Positions 10,501 to 17,336 of a stretch of 25,918 nucleotides of DNA are shown in pieces. Numbering within the stretch: position 1 is the stretch's first letter; every line of letters begins with the position of its first letter. A program made the position numbers and the translations under genes. The notes below the pieces were generated by a model. It was given only the letters and a program-made list of their open reading frames with translations, was not told the DNA's origin and did no database searches. Source of the stretch: a virus; the IMG/VR virus record IMGVR_UViG_3300008952_000267, positions 1 to 25,918 of that record. One strand, written 5' to 3'.

Positions 10501-13500
10501 AGTAGCGGCCAGAGAATTTCTGGAAACATTTACTAGTGTTTTGTACGCCTCTGGCAGGGGGGTAACAAACCCCTTTAACGAACTTGTTTCAGCGGTTACA
10601 GGGAAGAAGACTACCCTGACAAGATTGCAATCCCCCACATCAGAATCGCCATTTGATATAGCCGGGACATACGAGGGGGAGGTAAGCCCCAATGTCCGTG
10701 TCCCCATGCCTGCCAACATGGCAGATGAAGATATGCGGGTGGTTATGGCGGTCATCGGACGCGCTTGGAAACAGGCCGCGATGGCGCATAGCAATTTCCA
10801 AGATAAGGGGAAAGCGGAGGGGGTTGATACACATTCCGTTTTTGTCGAGACAACCGAGAATCTAGGAACGGATGGAGCCTTATTTGGGCAATTCTCCTCC
10901 GCGCTACCTGATGGGCATGAGGTAATAATAGAGCGATGGCCCAACGGGTATATGTTGCACGTTACGCCCAGTTTTACAGACGAAGGCCCAGTATCTCTCG
11001 ATGCGAAAACTATAAATACAGAAGCGACCAAGACCTTTGGCGACACTGTTAAAGTCGGGCCGACTATTTTTTCTGGTGATTACATTGAGGCGGATGATTA
11101 TGGTAAAATCATATCTCGCTTCAGGAATAAACTCCGTCAAGACATACGCAAATTTGAGGCAATCAAAGATGGCAATAATCTCAGCAAAAGAGATGTCCGA
11201 AATCTTCAAACAAAGGCCGAAGCATCTGCAAGGCGGCTCGATAATCTCGATTCCGCTATCAGGAAAGCCAACAAACTCCAGCAAGAGTTTGAAAAAAGAC
11301 AAAGACAGTGGGTTGAAAAATACCGCAAAAGATTAAGCCCCGAGGCCGCAAGCCTCACACCCATCGACAAACCCGCCTCTGGCGGGTTTTCTGCTTCTGG
11401 GCTACGTCGCGCCCTTGTTAGCAAGTTTGGCGAAAAAGGCATTGCCCGTCTTGAAGCAGACGGCATCCTCGTAATTGTCGAATCCGCCGCGGACTTACCC
11501 GCGGGACTCATTAAGGATCAGGACGCGGCTCAACGCGCCCGTGGGTTGTTCGATCCTAAAACCAATACCGCCTACCTAATAGCGAATCGTCTCAACAGGG
11601 TAACCGCTCCGAAGGTTCTCCTGCATGAGGTCGGTACGCATTTTGGCCTCAAGCGAATGCTAGGGGACACGGCCTATGCTGACTTAATTGTAGAACTTGA
11701 GGCTGGCAAGGACACAACCTTCAAGCCTTGGTACGACCGCATCAGGGCCAACTATGGCGGCAGGGTTAACGAAGGAACAGATCGTTTTGCTGAGGAAGTG
11801 CTTGCCGCTATAGCGGAAGACACTAGCGAGATTACGTTGCCGCTCAGGACGCGCATCTGGAGAGCCATAAAAAAATTCCTGATTGGTGCGGGCCTACCGA
11901 AAAACCTCACCCCTCAAGAGATTGGATATGTTATCCAAGGCTCGTTGCGAAAGGCTATGCGTCAGAACGATCTTGCTCTGGCGAAGATGCCCCGCTTCAT
12001 GCGGATGGAAGGCGGCGATGTGCAACTGGGAGCCGCGGCTATTGCGTTCCCTGAGTACACCCAACCAACCAGAAAACTAACAGAGAAGCATAAACGCTAC
12101 GACATTATCAGCGCTATCGATAAGGTGCTTAATAGAAGCGAGGAGTTGCGTCTCCGAAGGAACATGGACGGCATGATGAAGGTGGCCGAGCGGGTGTACA
12201 AGAAAGGCTACAAGAACATCGATGTCCATCTCCCTGTTGTTTCTCCCAACACCAGCATCACCTCTCGGTATGCCATGTTCAAGAACACCCAAACAGGCAC
12301 TGAGTTGGTTATCAGGATGTCTGACCACCCTAAAGACCCGTTTGTTGCGGCAGGCTCTTTCCCGTTTGTTTCCTACAACAATGGGCATAAGACTGACATG
12401 ACCGACCTGTCTGATATTGAGAGGGCGGTTAAGTTGCTGTCTGCTGGAAAACTCGACGGCATGAACGGCCTCCAGTTCCAGTTTGAATACTCACTGGGTG
12501 ACGGCGTTGCTGGAATATCCAAAGCCAATAGCCAGAAGTTTACCTATGAGCAGTTCCTGCGAGGCCTCCAGAAAAAGAACCCAAGTATGTTTAACAGGGT
12601 TCAGGACAACGCACAGATGGAGTTGCGAAGTGGGGCCGTCATTGGGGAGGAAGGGCCAGTCTTTTCCCTAAACCGCAACAGCGGTCTCGATGAGGCGAGT
12701 AAAGCGGCAATAGCGAAAACGTCAGGTCGCGCTGGAAGGCGAAGTGCTGGCGAAATGGTCTCCGATGCCAGAAACCGCTGGTGGCAAAAAGGGGTTCAGA
12801 ACTGGGTAGATGCTTATCGCCCAATCAAAAACCTCCTTGGTGATCAGGCTACCAGAGCGTGGCAGATGATGCAGTTGTCGGAAAACGCCCACGGGATGCT
12901 TCACGCAATGCTTCATTATGGCGCTCCCAAAGCGCGATATCACAACGGAGAGTTCGATTGGTATGACGTGGACTTCTCAAGAGAAGGCCTGCTGGACATC
13001 CTGAAAGACCTTGACGGAGAAGCCGACAGGTTTATGTCTTGGATGGTTTACACCCGCGCTAATCGCCTAGCAAAAGAAGAGCGGGAAAAGAACTTTACAA
13101 CAGAGGAAATTGTCGCTGGCTTAAAACTGAACCAGCAGTCTAAAAACGACATGATGAAAAGCGGTCGGGATCGCCGGGTCGTTTACCAGCAAGCCATGCG
13201 GAAGATGTCCAAGTTGCAGGACTCCGTTTTACAGATGGCGGTCGATGCTGGAGTGATTGACGAAACTGTTAGGGAAACCTTGGATACAGATTTCTACGTT
13301 CCGTTTTATCGAGAGTTCACCTCAGAGGGGAAGACTGCGGTTCGTGGGCCAACTCCCTCGCATGACTTTGTAAACATCAAAAGCATCGTTAACCGACTTC
13401 GTGGTAGCGAAGAAAACATCAATGATGCGCTCCAGAACATGATGATGAACTGGACGACCATCATGTCTGCCGCAATGAAGAACCGTGCTGGAGTTGCCGC

Positions 13501-15337
13501 TATGGAAGCGGCCACAAAAGCCGGTGTGGCAACGCTGATTGCCAGCAAAAAGGACATTGCCAATATCGAATTCTCCAAGGGCAAAAGCCGTAACGAGAAA
13601 TTTGATTCGTTTGTTTACGTTCTCAAAGACGGCAAGAAAGTCTGGTACGAAGTTAATGATCCTCTTGTCTTAAATGCAATGGCATCTCTTGTATGGGGTG
13701 GAGTGGACTCTAAAGCACTTAGGACACTGTCTACGTTCAAGCGATGGCTAACCATCGGTGTTACAGCGTCCCCAGCATTCAAGATTAGGAACCTGATTCG
13801 TGACACGGTTCACTCGATTGCAGTCGGAAAACTTTCCTATAACGCTTTGGGTAATGCCAGCACTGGATACCAGACGCTAAAAGATAACCATCTTGTTACT
13901 GCCAACATGATGATGGGTGGCGCAACATTCCAGTTCGGTTTTTACAACGACGACCCAGCGGCCATCCGAAGGATGGTTGATGCAGTAGGTGAGGGGAGGA
14001 TTCTCGATACCACTGCCAAGGCGCGTAAAGCGATGGGCTTTTTATTCAACTGGTATCAAGACATCGGCAACAGAATGGAAAACGCCAACCGCGCCTCTCT
14101 GTACTTGAAGAGAAAAGAAGAGGTTGGTCACCTTCAGGCCTCGATGGAGGGCAGAGACCTTCTTAACTTCTCGCAACATGGTAGAGGCGTTGCCGCGCAA
14201 TGGCTGATGGCATCCATGCCTTTCCTCCAAGCCCGCATAAACGGCCTCGATAAGTTAGCCCGCTCAGGGGCCAAAGGGGAACGCGCCAGAATGCTCACCG
14301 TTGTCGGAACGGTGACTCTCGCAAGTATCCTACTAAGGCTTTCTTACGAGGGCGATGAGGATTACGAAGAGTTAGAGGAATGGCAGAAAGACACTTACTG
14401 GCCGATCAAAATCCCCGGCACAAAAGACTTCTTCTTCCTTCCCAAGCCCTTTGAAATTGGTGCAATAGCATCAATGGGGGAACGTATCACCGAAAACTTT
14501 ATTCGGGATGCTGGCGAATTGGGCATGAACGACTACACCCGGGCGCGTATCACTGATGCGCTGATGCACCAGTTAGCAGTGGACTGGCGTCCTCAAATTG
14601 TTAAGCCAATGGTCGAACTGTGGCAAAACAAGAATTCCTTTACTGACCGCCAAATCGAAAACATTACTTGGCAGATGAATAACCTACCCAAGGAGTTAAG
14701 GGTCAGGGCTTACACGTCTGATTTCTCTATTAAGTCGTCATGGGCGGTCGGAGAGATGCTGGACTTAATCGGATTAAAAGAATCGGGTTTACACGTTTCA
14801 CCTGTCCAGATGGATCACCTGATCAAAGGTTACTTCGGGTGGATCGGCGCAACCACAGCAGGCGCTTTTGACATCCTTTCAAGTGACGTTGACCCGCTAA
14901 CCAGAATCGATGAGATGCGAGGTTTACTCCCGGCTGGCTCGTTCTATTCCGGCTCTCCACGCAAATCCACCAAATACCTCACTCTGTTCTATGACCAGAT
15001 GGGAGAGGTCAAGGGACTGAAGGCGGCTTTTGATGCCTATAAAAGAAGAAGGATGGTGGACGAGGCCAGAGCAGTGGTTTCAGATAACAAAGATGTGATG
15101 CGTTGGCTGAGGACTTACAACAAAGCCAACGAGGCCATGCAGAAGATTAATAAACGTATTGGCTTTATTTACGACGACAAAGATATGAGTCCAGCAGACA
15201 AGAGAAAAGAGATCGACCGCCTCAATGAAATGAAGGTTGGCATCGCCAAGAAGATCGTCCTACGAAGGGCCGAAAGAGAGGCTGAAGAGGGCATTGAGAG
15301 CGATAACCCACTGGCAAGTTTGAGGGCTGAGAATTGA
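4520..15337 (+). CDS. Giant polyvalent phage protein (ParB/Srx-like, two zincins, LPD38-like)
   Basis: A 3605-residue polyprotein-like product of the polyvalent protein class, proteins thought to be packaged in the virion and delivered with the DNA. Visible parts: duplicated LTLDxLFP peptides (3-10, 22-29); a Gly/Ala-rich hydrophobic segment (about 145-200); unassigned regions to 1100; a ParB/sulfiredoxin-like domain with GHEGRGR (HEGRGR 1201-1206); a small unassigned module (1281-1357); a zincin with HEMAH (1479-1483) and EE at 1530-1531; a helical module with SATSPQANP (from 1759), possibly DNA-binding; a second zincin-like domain with HEVGTH (2369-2374) and EE at 2425-2426; an unassigned module; and from about 2720 a C-terminal region resembling LPD38. 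An EGPLFSL-like peptide recurs at 1101, 1274, 1358, 1607, 2154 and 2710, between modules. ATG 4520 follows the previous stop directly with AGGGA upstream. Domain calls for ParB and the first zincin are firmer than the rest. Cleavage into parts is possible but unproven. Confidence 0.85.
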   Translation: MALTLDQLFPQSGQPTQSTPGLTLDELFPPVSTVESEPVIEEKPESGFGAHLTKSLYDSRDYISLALSGLDGAEGNEEEIARIVAETSRRQNEVIKSAQHQYLLDVVRRESKDVKDAEGFADTALAVLDASGKTIWTAVTNPLGVAEFGASQAGNMAVAVGGMFAGGLAGIPGGPLGIAIGSRVGAGTAGASVETGAAYIEALMKAGVDVTDQVEVERAISDPEFQREMYKKGYTKGLTIGIVDAAFMGLSKMPGTGAGRELRKDLLKEGIDIKKNADWEKIAVRHAEGDEVVTAAFKKYAEAPRAKAIGTKRMTIETLGEGVGEGLGGLAAFGETSFEDIALEMLGSTAQSAVQASVSASLSGSKQLLQKATKEALRQQADSVAKGEASGIEPEELNESLRRQKEGVGAQLDTVSATISAFEDGIGESDNAQSVIDTLRTALTLEGFANYRLNLQSALQTEDTYPNGVMPFYVALTKEEQATLAAGGSLPAPVKGSLNRANVKTLKGKTDKKGENFGGQDVVLVKVPVSSVIMRGNWDKLELVVEAKGMQLAAVPQAPQQTETKPVLSEKLEQEADRLAREDVETTLQTEVEIGELEAQAIDRSKKDVDLDTREATDKAARKLAQLREPDNYETVAQLQGAVDRNKVPLFPGQRRKRPPLALALQNYRKALEKPDNINALNDVLAPTGYKLSKKADGIHVVPIDNKPALRVPNTGNREVGQSTVDDYLFWINEEQTKKAPETTEKKQAALKKEAAQVEARKPPRENVQSIIDSIEKNFVTRKGNKVTIDEEGLSDILAQAKNIAGWSKADRGRLDQYVRSLRKEQELQTPTKKAPVAGTTITVPQSAGALTSLESSFKRTGKSKFIERVRKLLTDKKGNDALLAEIAKAYRKANPGKAEGDLASILTLTGKADQANIAKAYALAQMLITLRSSVSTIRPDNTLAIEDGNLSAFMRFDKVLDGVKENQLVGQIKQVFGEDSTYTRINDFEVVVTNPKLTPIQFARRFGRLRGKRNDIRKSELFTAQIETHTHDWTKDPSGESIRSEIRRLGFGSILQYVDDRRADYLDIAEEFGAKEVAQYRQAPRAPPQETAAEETEAADEAAFSLEGQAIVFSRKIENKKEPMGFVPDQAEYRKYPKESGLAKGILVKMTPQEFLNLVPNRTEDSNVEAILDRLEQGDRMAPPFLNVEITKNGLQITGHEGRGRMIVATSLGLTDEIEVDVFFNRDRVEDFDAIDPKPVFISQTGRADIDTVEPQVTVPLRRLEDTSLDKADESVAFSLAETTKVYPGEYELTASDGTKYKVVQAEPEETFGPGREWKLYRATKENPDYHADFDWDWMDTFPRLKDAKAWVEDRTAEGPLFSLEQVDDAENFQIEEDEAIGFYDYKSDKDLSTEEQRQKLSSRKFKLLQKRLGYAEEAVSKFNDIGVPIFVYHKPFDSTGGFFAYDTKEDGTLVDPEIHINVGRAKTLAQITKTLSHEMAHAVIATKLFPNNKDSVAFFNKIYSDNRAAINTWSALNYATESNAVKAEEWLVWSIDQEIAAIVSGKQDSFSLSIRRIVDRIAKLLFETLGFNYQRQEVAQIIKDATTALINDSQRIEVTAENQTDEGPLFALGDRKKRRIGEGKDTEDKTTRHLEDLEKTIPESERTARASRGKRKTVDGGDYLDLNLDQAGKGMLGLTQEELTSLWEASVGDTSNSEAAREIISKLNMAPKDVEFWDDALRLPDRARYWYEVSAESFEKILRVSKGDLKRFIAIVSATSPQANPIVNMKRAIGVFAQYMAGEPIDMDLTIPQNVREALKYGTLSGLKTGSFAGTMQYILGLENTAPLSTNDRQVASSFGVTGDDIATNPILYETLSRFYINLRDKLNSQLPPGAEPFETWQLQALGWVEERATSEATDTTRDQTDDYLSALQSEDKGKRRGVIPILKSAGIIKNDFLTDNDLRNPAIPSALSGTLDRYREKQKLTIEIGSPFSDLQAEAKALAQEAFKNDPVAAREFLETFTSVLYASGRGVTNPFNELVSAVTGKKTTLTRLQSPTSESPFDIAGTYEGEVSPNVRVPMPANMADEDMRVVMAVIGRAWKQAAMAHSNFQDKGKAEGVDTHSVFVETTENLGTDGALFGQFSSALPDGHEVIIERWPNGYMLHVTPSFTDEGPVSLDAKTINTEATKTFGDTVKVGPTIFSGDYIEADDYGKIISRFRNKLRQDIRKFEAIKDGNNLSKRDVRNLQTKAEASARRLDNLDSAIRKANKLQQEFEKRQRQWVEKYRKRLSPEAASLTPIDKPASGGFSASGLRRALVSKFGEKGIARLEADGILVIVESAADLPAGLIKDQDAAQRARGLFDPKTNTAYLIANRLNRVTAPKVLLHEVGTHFGLKRMLGDTAYADLIVELEAGKDTTFKPWYDRIRANYGGRVNEGTDRFAEEVLAAIAEDTSEITLPLRTRIWRAIKKFLIGAGLPKNLTPQEIGYVIQGSLRKAMRQNDLALAKMPRFMRMEGGDVQLGAAAIAFPEYTQPTRKLTEKHKRYDIISAIDKVLNRSEELRLRRNMDGMMKVAERVYKKGYKNIDVHLPVVSPNTSITSRYAMFKNTQTGTELVIRMSDHPKDPFVAAGSFPFVSYNNGHKTDMTDLSDIERAVKLLSAGKLDGMNGLQFQFEYSLGDGVAGISKANSQKFTYEQFLRGLQKKNPSMFNRVQDNAQMELRSGAVIGEEGPVFSLNRNSGLDEASKAAIAKTSGRAGRRSAGEMVSDARNRWWQKGVQNWVDAYRPIKNLLGDQATRAWQMMQLSENAHGMLHAMLHYGAPKARYHNGEFDWYDVDFSREGLLDILKDLDGEADRFMSWMVYTRANRLAKEEREKNFTTEEIVAGLKLNQQSKNDMMKSGRDRRVVYQQAMRKMSKLQDSVLQMAVDAGVIDETVRETLDTDFYVPFYREFTSEGKTAVRGPTPSHDFVNIKSIVNRLRGSEENINDALQNMMMNWTTIMSAAMKNRAGVAAMEAATKAGVATLIASKKDIANIEFSKGKSRNEKFDSFVYVLKDGKKVWYEVNDPLVLNAMASLVWGGVDSKALRTLSTFKRWLTIGVTASPAFKIRNLIRDTVHSIAVGKLSYNALGNASTGYQTLKDNHLVTANMMMGGATFQFGFYNDDPAAIRRMVDAVGEGRILDTTAKARKAMGFLFNWYQDIGNRMENANRASLYLKRKEEVGHLQASMEGRDLLNFSQHGRGVAAQWLMASMPFLQARINGLDKLARSGAKGERARMLTVVGTVTLASILLRLSYEGDEDYEELEEWQKDTYWPIKIPGTKDFFFLPKPFEIGAIASMGERITENFIRDAGELGMNDYTRARITDALMHQLAVDWRPQIVKPMVELWQNKNSFTDRQIENITWQMNNLPKELRVRAYTSDFSIKSSWAVGEMLDLIGLKESGLHVSPVQMDHLIKGYFGWIGATTAGAFDILSSDVDPLTRIDEMRGLLPAGSFYSGSPRKSTKYLTLFYDQMGEVKGLKAAFDAYKRRRMVDEARAVVSDNKDVMRWLRTYNKANEAMQKINKRIGFIYDDKDMSPADKRKEIDRLNEMKVGIAKKIVLRRAEREAEEGIESDNPLASLRAEN
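7812..7839 (+). other. Terminator-like hairpin inside the giant gene (first)
   Basis: AAGCCGCC (7812-7819) pairs perfectly with GGCGGCTT (7825-7832) around a 5-nt loop, and TTTCTTT follows at 7833-7839. Taken alone this has the form of an intrinsic terminator on the + strand. It lies in frame within the giant gene, just at the module boundary that encodes DEAAFSL. Whether it stops transcription is unknown. Confidence 0.6.
8593..8607 (+). repeat. 15-bp direct repeat, left copy, at peptidase module edge
   Basis: The 15 bases CGAAGGGCCGCTGTT occur here and again exactly at 9340-9354. They encode part of the EGPLF boundary peptide and bracket the AT-rich HEMAH metallopeptidase module of the giant gene. 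Confidence 0.85.
9340..9354 (+). repeat. 15-bp direct repeat, right copy, at peptidase module edge
   Basis: Exact copy of the sequence at 8593-8607, in the same codon phase, at the other edge of the HEMAH metallopeptidase module. Between the copies, the 420 bases from 8881 to 9300 are about 38% G+C by hand count, while sample lines of the same gene on either side are about 45-57%. Confidence 0.85.
11369..11390 (+). other. Terminator-like hairpin inside the giant gene (second)
   Basis: AAACCCGCC (11369-11377) and GGCGGGTTT (11381-11389) form a perfect 9-bp stem with a 3-nt loop, followed by TTCTGCTTCT. It encodes KPASGGF at residues 2284-2290, in a linker ahead of the second peptidase-like domain. 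The T tract is short, so it is a weaker terminator candidate than the one at 7812. Confidence 0.5.
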
Positions 15338-15702
15338 AGTCCACCGCTTTATGGTTAAGCCTTTTAGTTGTATTGTTATCTGGTTGTGGGACGGTAACTA
15401 AGGTCGGCACTACGACAGTAGGTGCAACCGTTGGAGCCGTAGCCGCTGGCGTCCCCGGCGCTATCGTAGGAGCCGCGGCGGCTGATCTTGCGGGAGAAAT
15501 TATTGTCGAGCCAATCCTGACGATCTATAAACACAAAAGAAATGCCGAGCAAGTTGTGGAGAAACAGGTAGACGACGTATGGAGTTTGCTTGCCCGGATG
15601 TCAGAAGTCGCTGGCTGGGTATTAGGGGTTTTTCTGATCTTGCCGCTGGTGCTTCCTTTGCTTATCGGTTGGGTGATTCCAGCGCCCGGAAGCAAAAAAT
15701 GA
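15334..15702 (+). CDS. Lipoprotein with C-terminal membrane segment, candidate u-spanin
   Basis: A 122-residue protein with a lipoprotein signal peptide: a hydrophobic stretch at residues 6-15, then the lipobox LLSGC with the cysteine at 18. A Gly/Ala/Val-rich stretch follows (about 23-56), then a charged helical region (about 65-90) and one strong hydrophobic segment at about 94-114 ending in KK. An outer-membrane lipid anchor plus a C-terminal inner-membrane segment is the defining layout of unimolecular spanins (phage T1 gp11 type), which fuse outer and inner membranes at lysis of Gram-negative hosts. The TTG start overlaps the giant gene's stop (TTGA) and has GAGGG upstream. No holin or endolysin is seen nearby, so the role is inferred from topology alone; a structural lipoprotein is the alternative. 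Confidence 0.65.
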   Translation: MKSTALWLSLLVVLLSGCGTVTKVGTTTVGATVGAVAAGVPGAIVGAAAADLAGEIIVEPILTIYKHKRNAEQVVEKQVDDVWSLLARMSEVAGWVLGVFLILPLVLPLLIGWVIPAPGSKK

Positions 15703-15998
15703 ACTGCAAACATTCGGTGGTGCGAGTGTCATGGATTGATGCTGAGAATTCAGCAGGGTGGCAGGAATTCAAGAATGAGGCTCCTTGGGTTATCCACACG
15801 ATTGGGTACTTAGTTTCGTCAGGTAAAAAGAAAACGGATTTTATTGTTCTGGCGGACTCGCACTTGCCGGATATAGACCAATGGGGAGGACTTAACCGGA
15901 TTCCAAAGGGGATGGTGCTAGGCATCGACACCCTGCTGGAGTCAGTACCCTGCGGTCGAAAATATGAAAATTCTCGTAATTCCCGACACACAGATTAA
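15699..15998 (+). CDS. Small conserved phage protein of unknown function
   Basis: A 99-residue protein starting at ATG 15699, which overlaps the preceding stop by ATGA and has GGAAG upstream. The pattern VSWIDAENSAGWQEF...VIHTIGYLVSSGKKKTD...IPKGMV resembles a small family of tailed-phage proteins usually left unannotated, with a W-D-A-x-x-x-x-GW start and an IPKGMI-like end. It has no signal peptide and no catalytic motif that can be recognised. Its last 35 bases overlap the metallophosphoesterase gene in another frame. Longer in-frame starts exist upstream but would overlap the preceding gene heavily. Confidence 0.65.
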   Translation: MNCKHSVVRVSWIDAENSAGWQEFKNEAPWVIHTIGYLVSSGKKKTDFIVLADSHLPDIDQWGGLNRIPKGMVLGIDTLLESVPCGRKYENSRNSRHTD

Positions 15999-16743
15999 AC
16001 CCGGGGTTCCTATCGCCCAGATGAAGTGGGCGGCAAGGGCCGTAAGAGACTACCTAAAAGAGGGCGACTACGTCGTCCACCTCGGTGATCACTGGGACTT
16101 CCCCTCTCTGAGTTCCTACTCCAGCAGGAAAGAGATCGAGGGCCAGCGGGTTATTGAAGACATCGAGGCGGGGAACAGGGGGATGGACTTGTTCTGGAAG
16201 ACCTTGAAGCCAATGAAAAAACGTCCAGAGTTTCATCTCCACGGGGGCAACCACGAAGACAGGCTTGTTAGGTATGTGAACGATCACCCCGTCTTAGATG
16301 GAGTGCTGTCAGAAGAATCACTGAACAGGGATGGCTGGACATTCCACCCGTTCAAAACAGTGAACGCTATTGGTGGGGTTCACTTCACTCATTATTTTTA
16401 TGCTCCCTATACTGGTCGAGCATACGGCGGCACAGCGGAGAACATTCTCCGCAACGTGGGTCTTTCCTATTGCCAAGGTCATAGGCAGGGAAAACTTGTC
16501 GCCGCTAGAGCGCTCCCAACAGGTCAAGTGCAAAGAGCGCTGATCTGTGGAAGTTGCTACCTCCACAAGGAGGAGTACCTCGGGCCGCAGGCCAAGGAGT
16601 CATGGCAGGGAGTTGTAGTTCTGAATGGCGTAGAAGATGGCGATTACGACATGATGGAACTAAGCCTTAAATACCTCTGCCGCAAGTACGAAAAGATGGA
16701 ATTACGAGATTACCTCACAAAGGAGGGAATCGAAGTTGACTGA
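15964..16743 (+). CDS. Calcineurin-like metallophosphoesterase
   Basis: A 259-residue protein with the ordered metal-binding motifs of the calcineurin-like phosphoesterase family: PDTQ with D8, GDHWD at 41-45, GGNHED at 94-99, H140/H143 in GVHFTHY, and GH at 172-173. These residues normally hold two divalent metals that hydrolyse phosphomono- or phosphodiesters. The size is close to phage DNA-associated phosphoesterases. The ribosome binding site is weak and the start overlaps the preceding gene, so translation is probably coupled. Substrate unknown; nucleic acid or a nucleotide is plausible. The family call is well supported. Confidence 0.9.
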   Translation: MKILVIPDTQIKPGVPIAQMKWAARAVRDYLKEGDYVVHLGDHWDFPSLSSYSSRKEIEGQRVIEDIEAGNRGMDLFWKTLKPMKKRPEFHLHGGNHEDRLVRYVNDHPVLDGVLSEESLNRDGWTFHPFKTVNAIGGVHFTHYFYAPYTGRAYGGTAENILRNVGLSYCQGHRQGKLVAARALPTGQVQRALICGSCYLHKEEYLGPQAKESWQGVVVLNGVEDGDYDMMELSLKYLCRKYEKMELRDYLTKEGIEVD

Positions 16744-16972
16744 AGAATATTACATTTCACCGGAGCCAAATATGCGTCTACCAGCACAGCGTCAAATCAG
16801 TAACCCCCAGTTTCAGGCCGCGCTTGTTGGTGCAAAAAGCATGAGGTCGAAACTCGCGGCGTGTTACGCGATGCTGAGTCAGCAGGGCGCGTTCTCGGAC
16901 TCTGGGCCAGAGGTATGGGAACTGCGGCAGGAAGTCGCAGAACACATTCCAGAGGAGTTAAAGGATGGCTAA
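16736..16972 (+). CDS. Small hypothetical phage protein (TTG start)
   Basis: A 78-residue protein. The TTG start at 16736 is supported by an AAGGAGGG ribosome binding site eight bases upstream and by overlap with the preceding stop. The protein is mostly helical in its second half (SKLAACYAMLSQQGAF...WELRQEVAEHIPEEL). No family recognised. It overlaps the next gene by 8 bases and lies between a phosphoesterase and a small-terminase-like gene, so it may be a packaging accessory; that is inference only. Confidence 0.6.
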   Translation: MTEEYYISPEPNMRLPAQRQISNPQFQAALVGAKSMRSKLAACYAMLSQQGAFSDSGPEVWELRQEVAEHIPEELKDG

Positions 16973-17336
16973 AAAAACAGATGACAAGTTGGTAAAAGAA
17001 GCCGCCCCAGAGGCGGCTTCTTCAGTTAAGAAGCGGGTAATGCCCGTTGGAAAACCCTTCGTCAAGAATGATCCCCGGATCAACAGGGCGGGGCGACGGA
17101 TAGGGTCTCGCAACAAATTCTCTCAAGCATTCACGGATGCCATGCTACTCGACTTTGAGCAGTATGGAGAGTCTGTGATTGCCGAGGTCAGGCAGAAAGA
17201 CCCCTCGACTTACGTCCGAATCGCTACCGCTTTGATCCCCTCAAAGACAGAGCAGGAGATTGAAGTCAAAGACACCTCAGCCGAGAGTGTCAGCGAGATC
17301 GACTGGGACATAATAGTCGGCGGAAAGAAGGATTAA
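16965..17336 (+). CDS. Small-terminase-like DNA packaging protein
   Basis: A 123-residue protein. After a disordered charged start it shows RINRAGRRIGSRNKFSQAF (41-59), a form of the NPAGRPxGSRNK motif seen at the start of small-terminase-like phage proteins. Then follow an acidic helical region (LLDFEQYGESVIAEV) and DPSTYVRIATALIPS, also typical of that group. The small subunit normally recognises the packaging site for the large terminase; no large subunit is in this window. GAGGAG and AAAGG lie just upstream of ATG 16965. An 11-bp perfect hairpin covers codons 11-20. Its TAA shares bases with the stop of the convergent gene. Family assignment is from motif memory, so moderately sure. Confidence 0.6.
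   Translation: MAKKTDDKLVKEAAPEAASSVKKRVMPVGKPFVKNDPRINRAGRRIGSRNKFSQAFTDAMLLDFEQYGESVIAEVRQKDPSTYVRIATALIPSKTEQEIEVKDTSAESVSEIDWDIIVGGKKD
16996..17022 (+). other. Hairpin near the 5' end of the small-terminase-like gene
   Basis: AAGAAGCCGCC (16996-17006) pairs with GGCGGCTTCTT (17012-17022), a perfect 11-bp stem with a 5-nt loop. The inner arms AAGCCGCC and GGCGGCTT are identical to those of the hairpin at 7812-7832. No further T tract follows, so it could equally modulate translation or mRNA stability. Confidence 0.5.

Noticed and set aside
10453-11046. A 197-codon minus-strand open frame opposite the giant gene
   Set aside because: Long but antisense to a continuous, domain-bearing reading frame; no ribosome binding site, no recognisable motif, typical shadow of biased codons.
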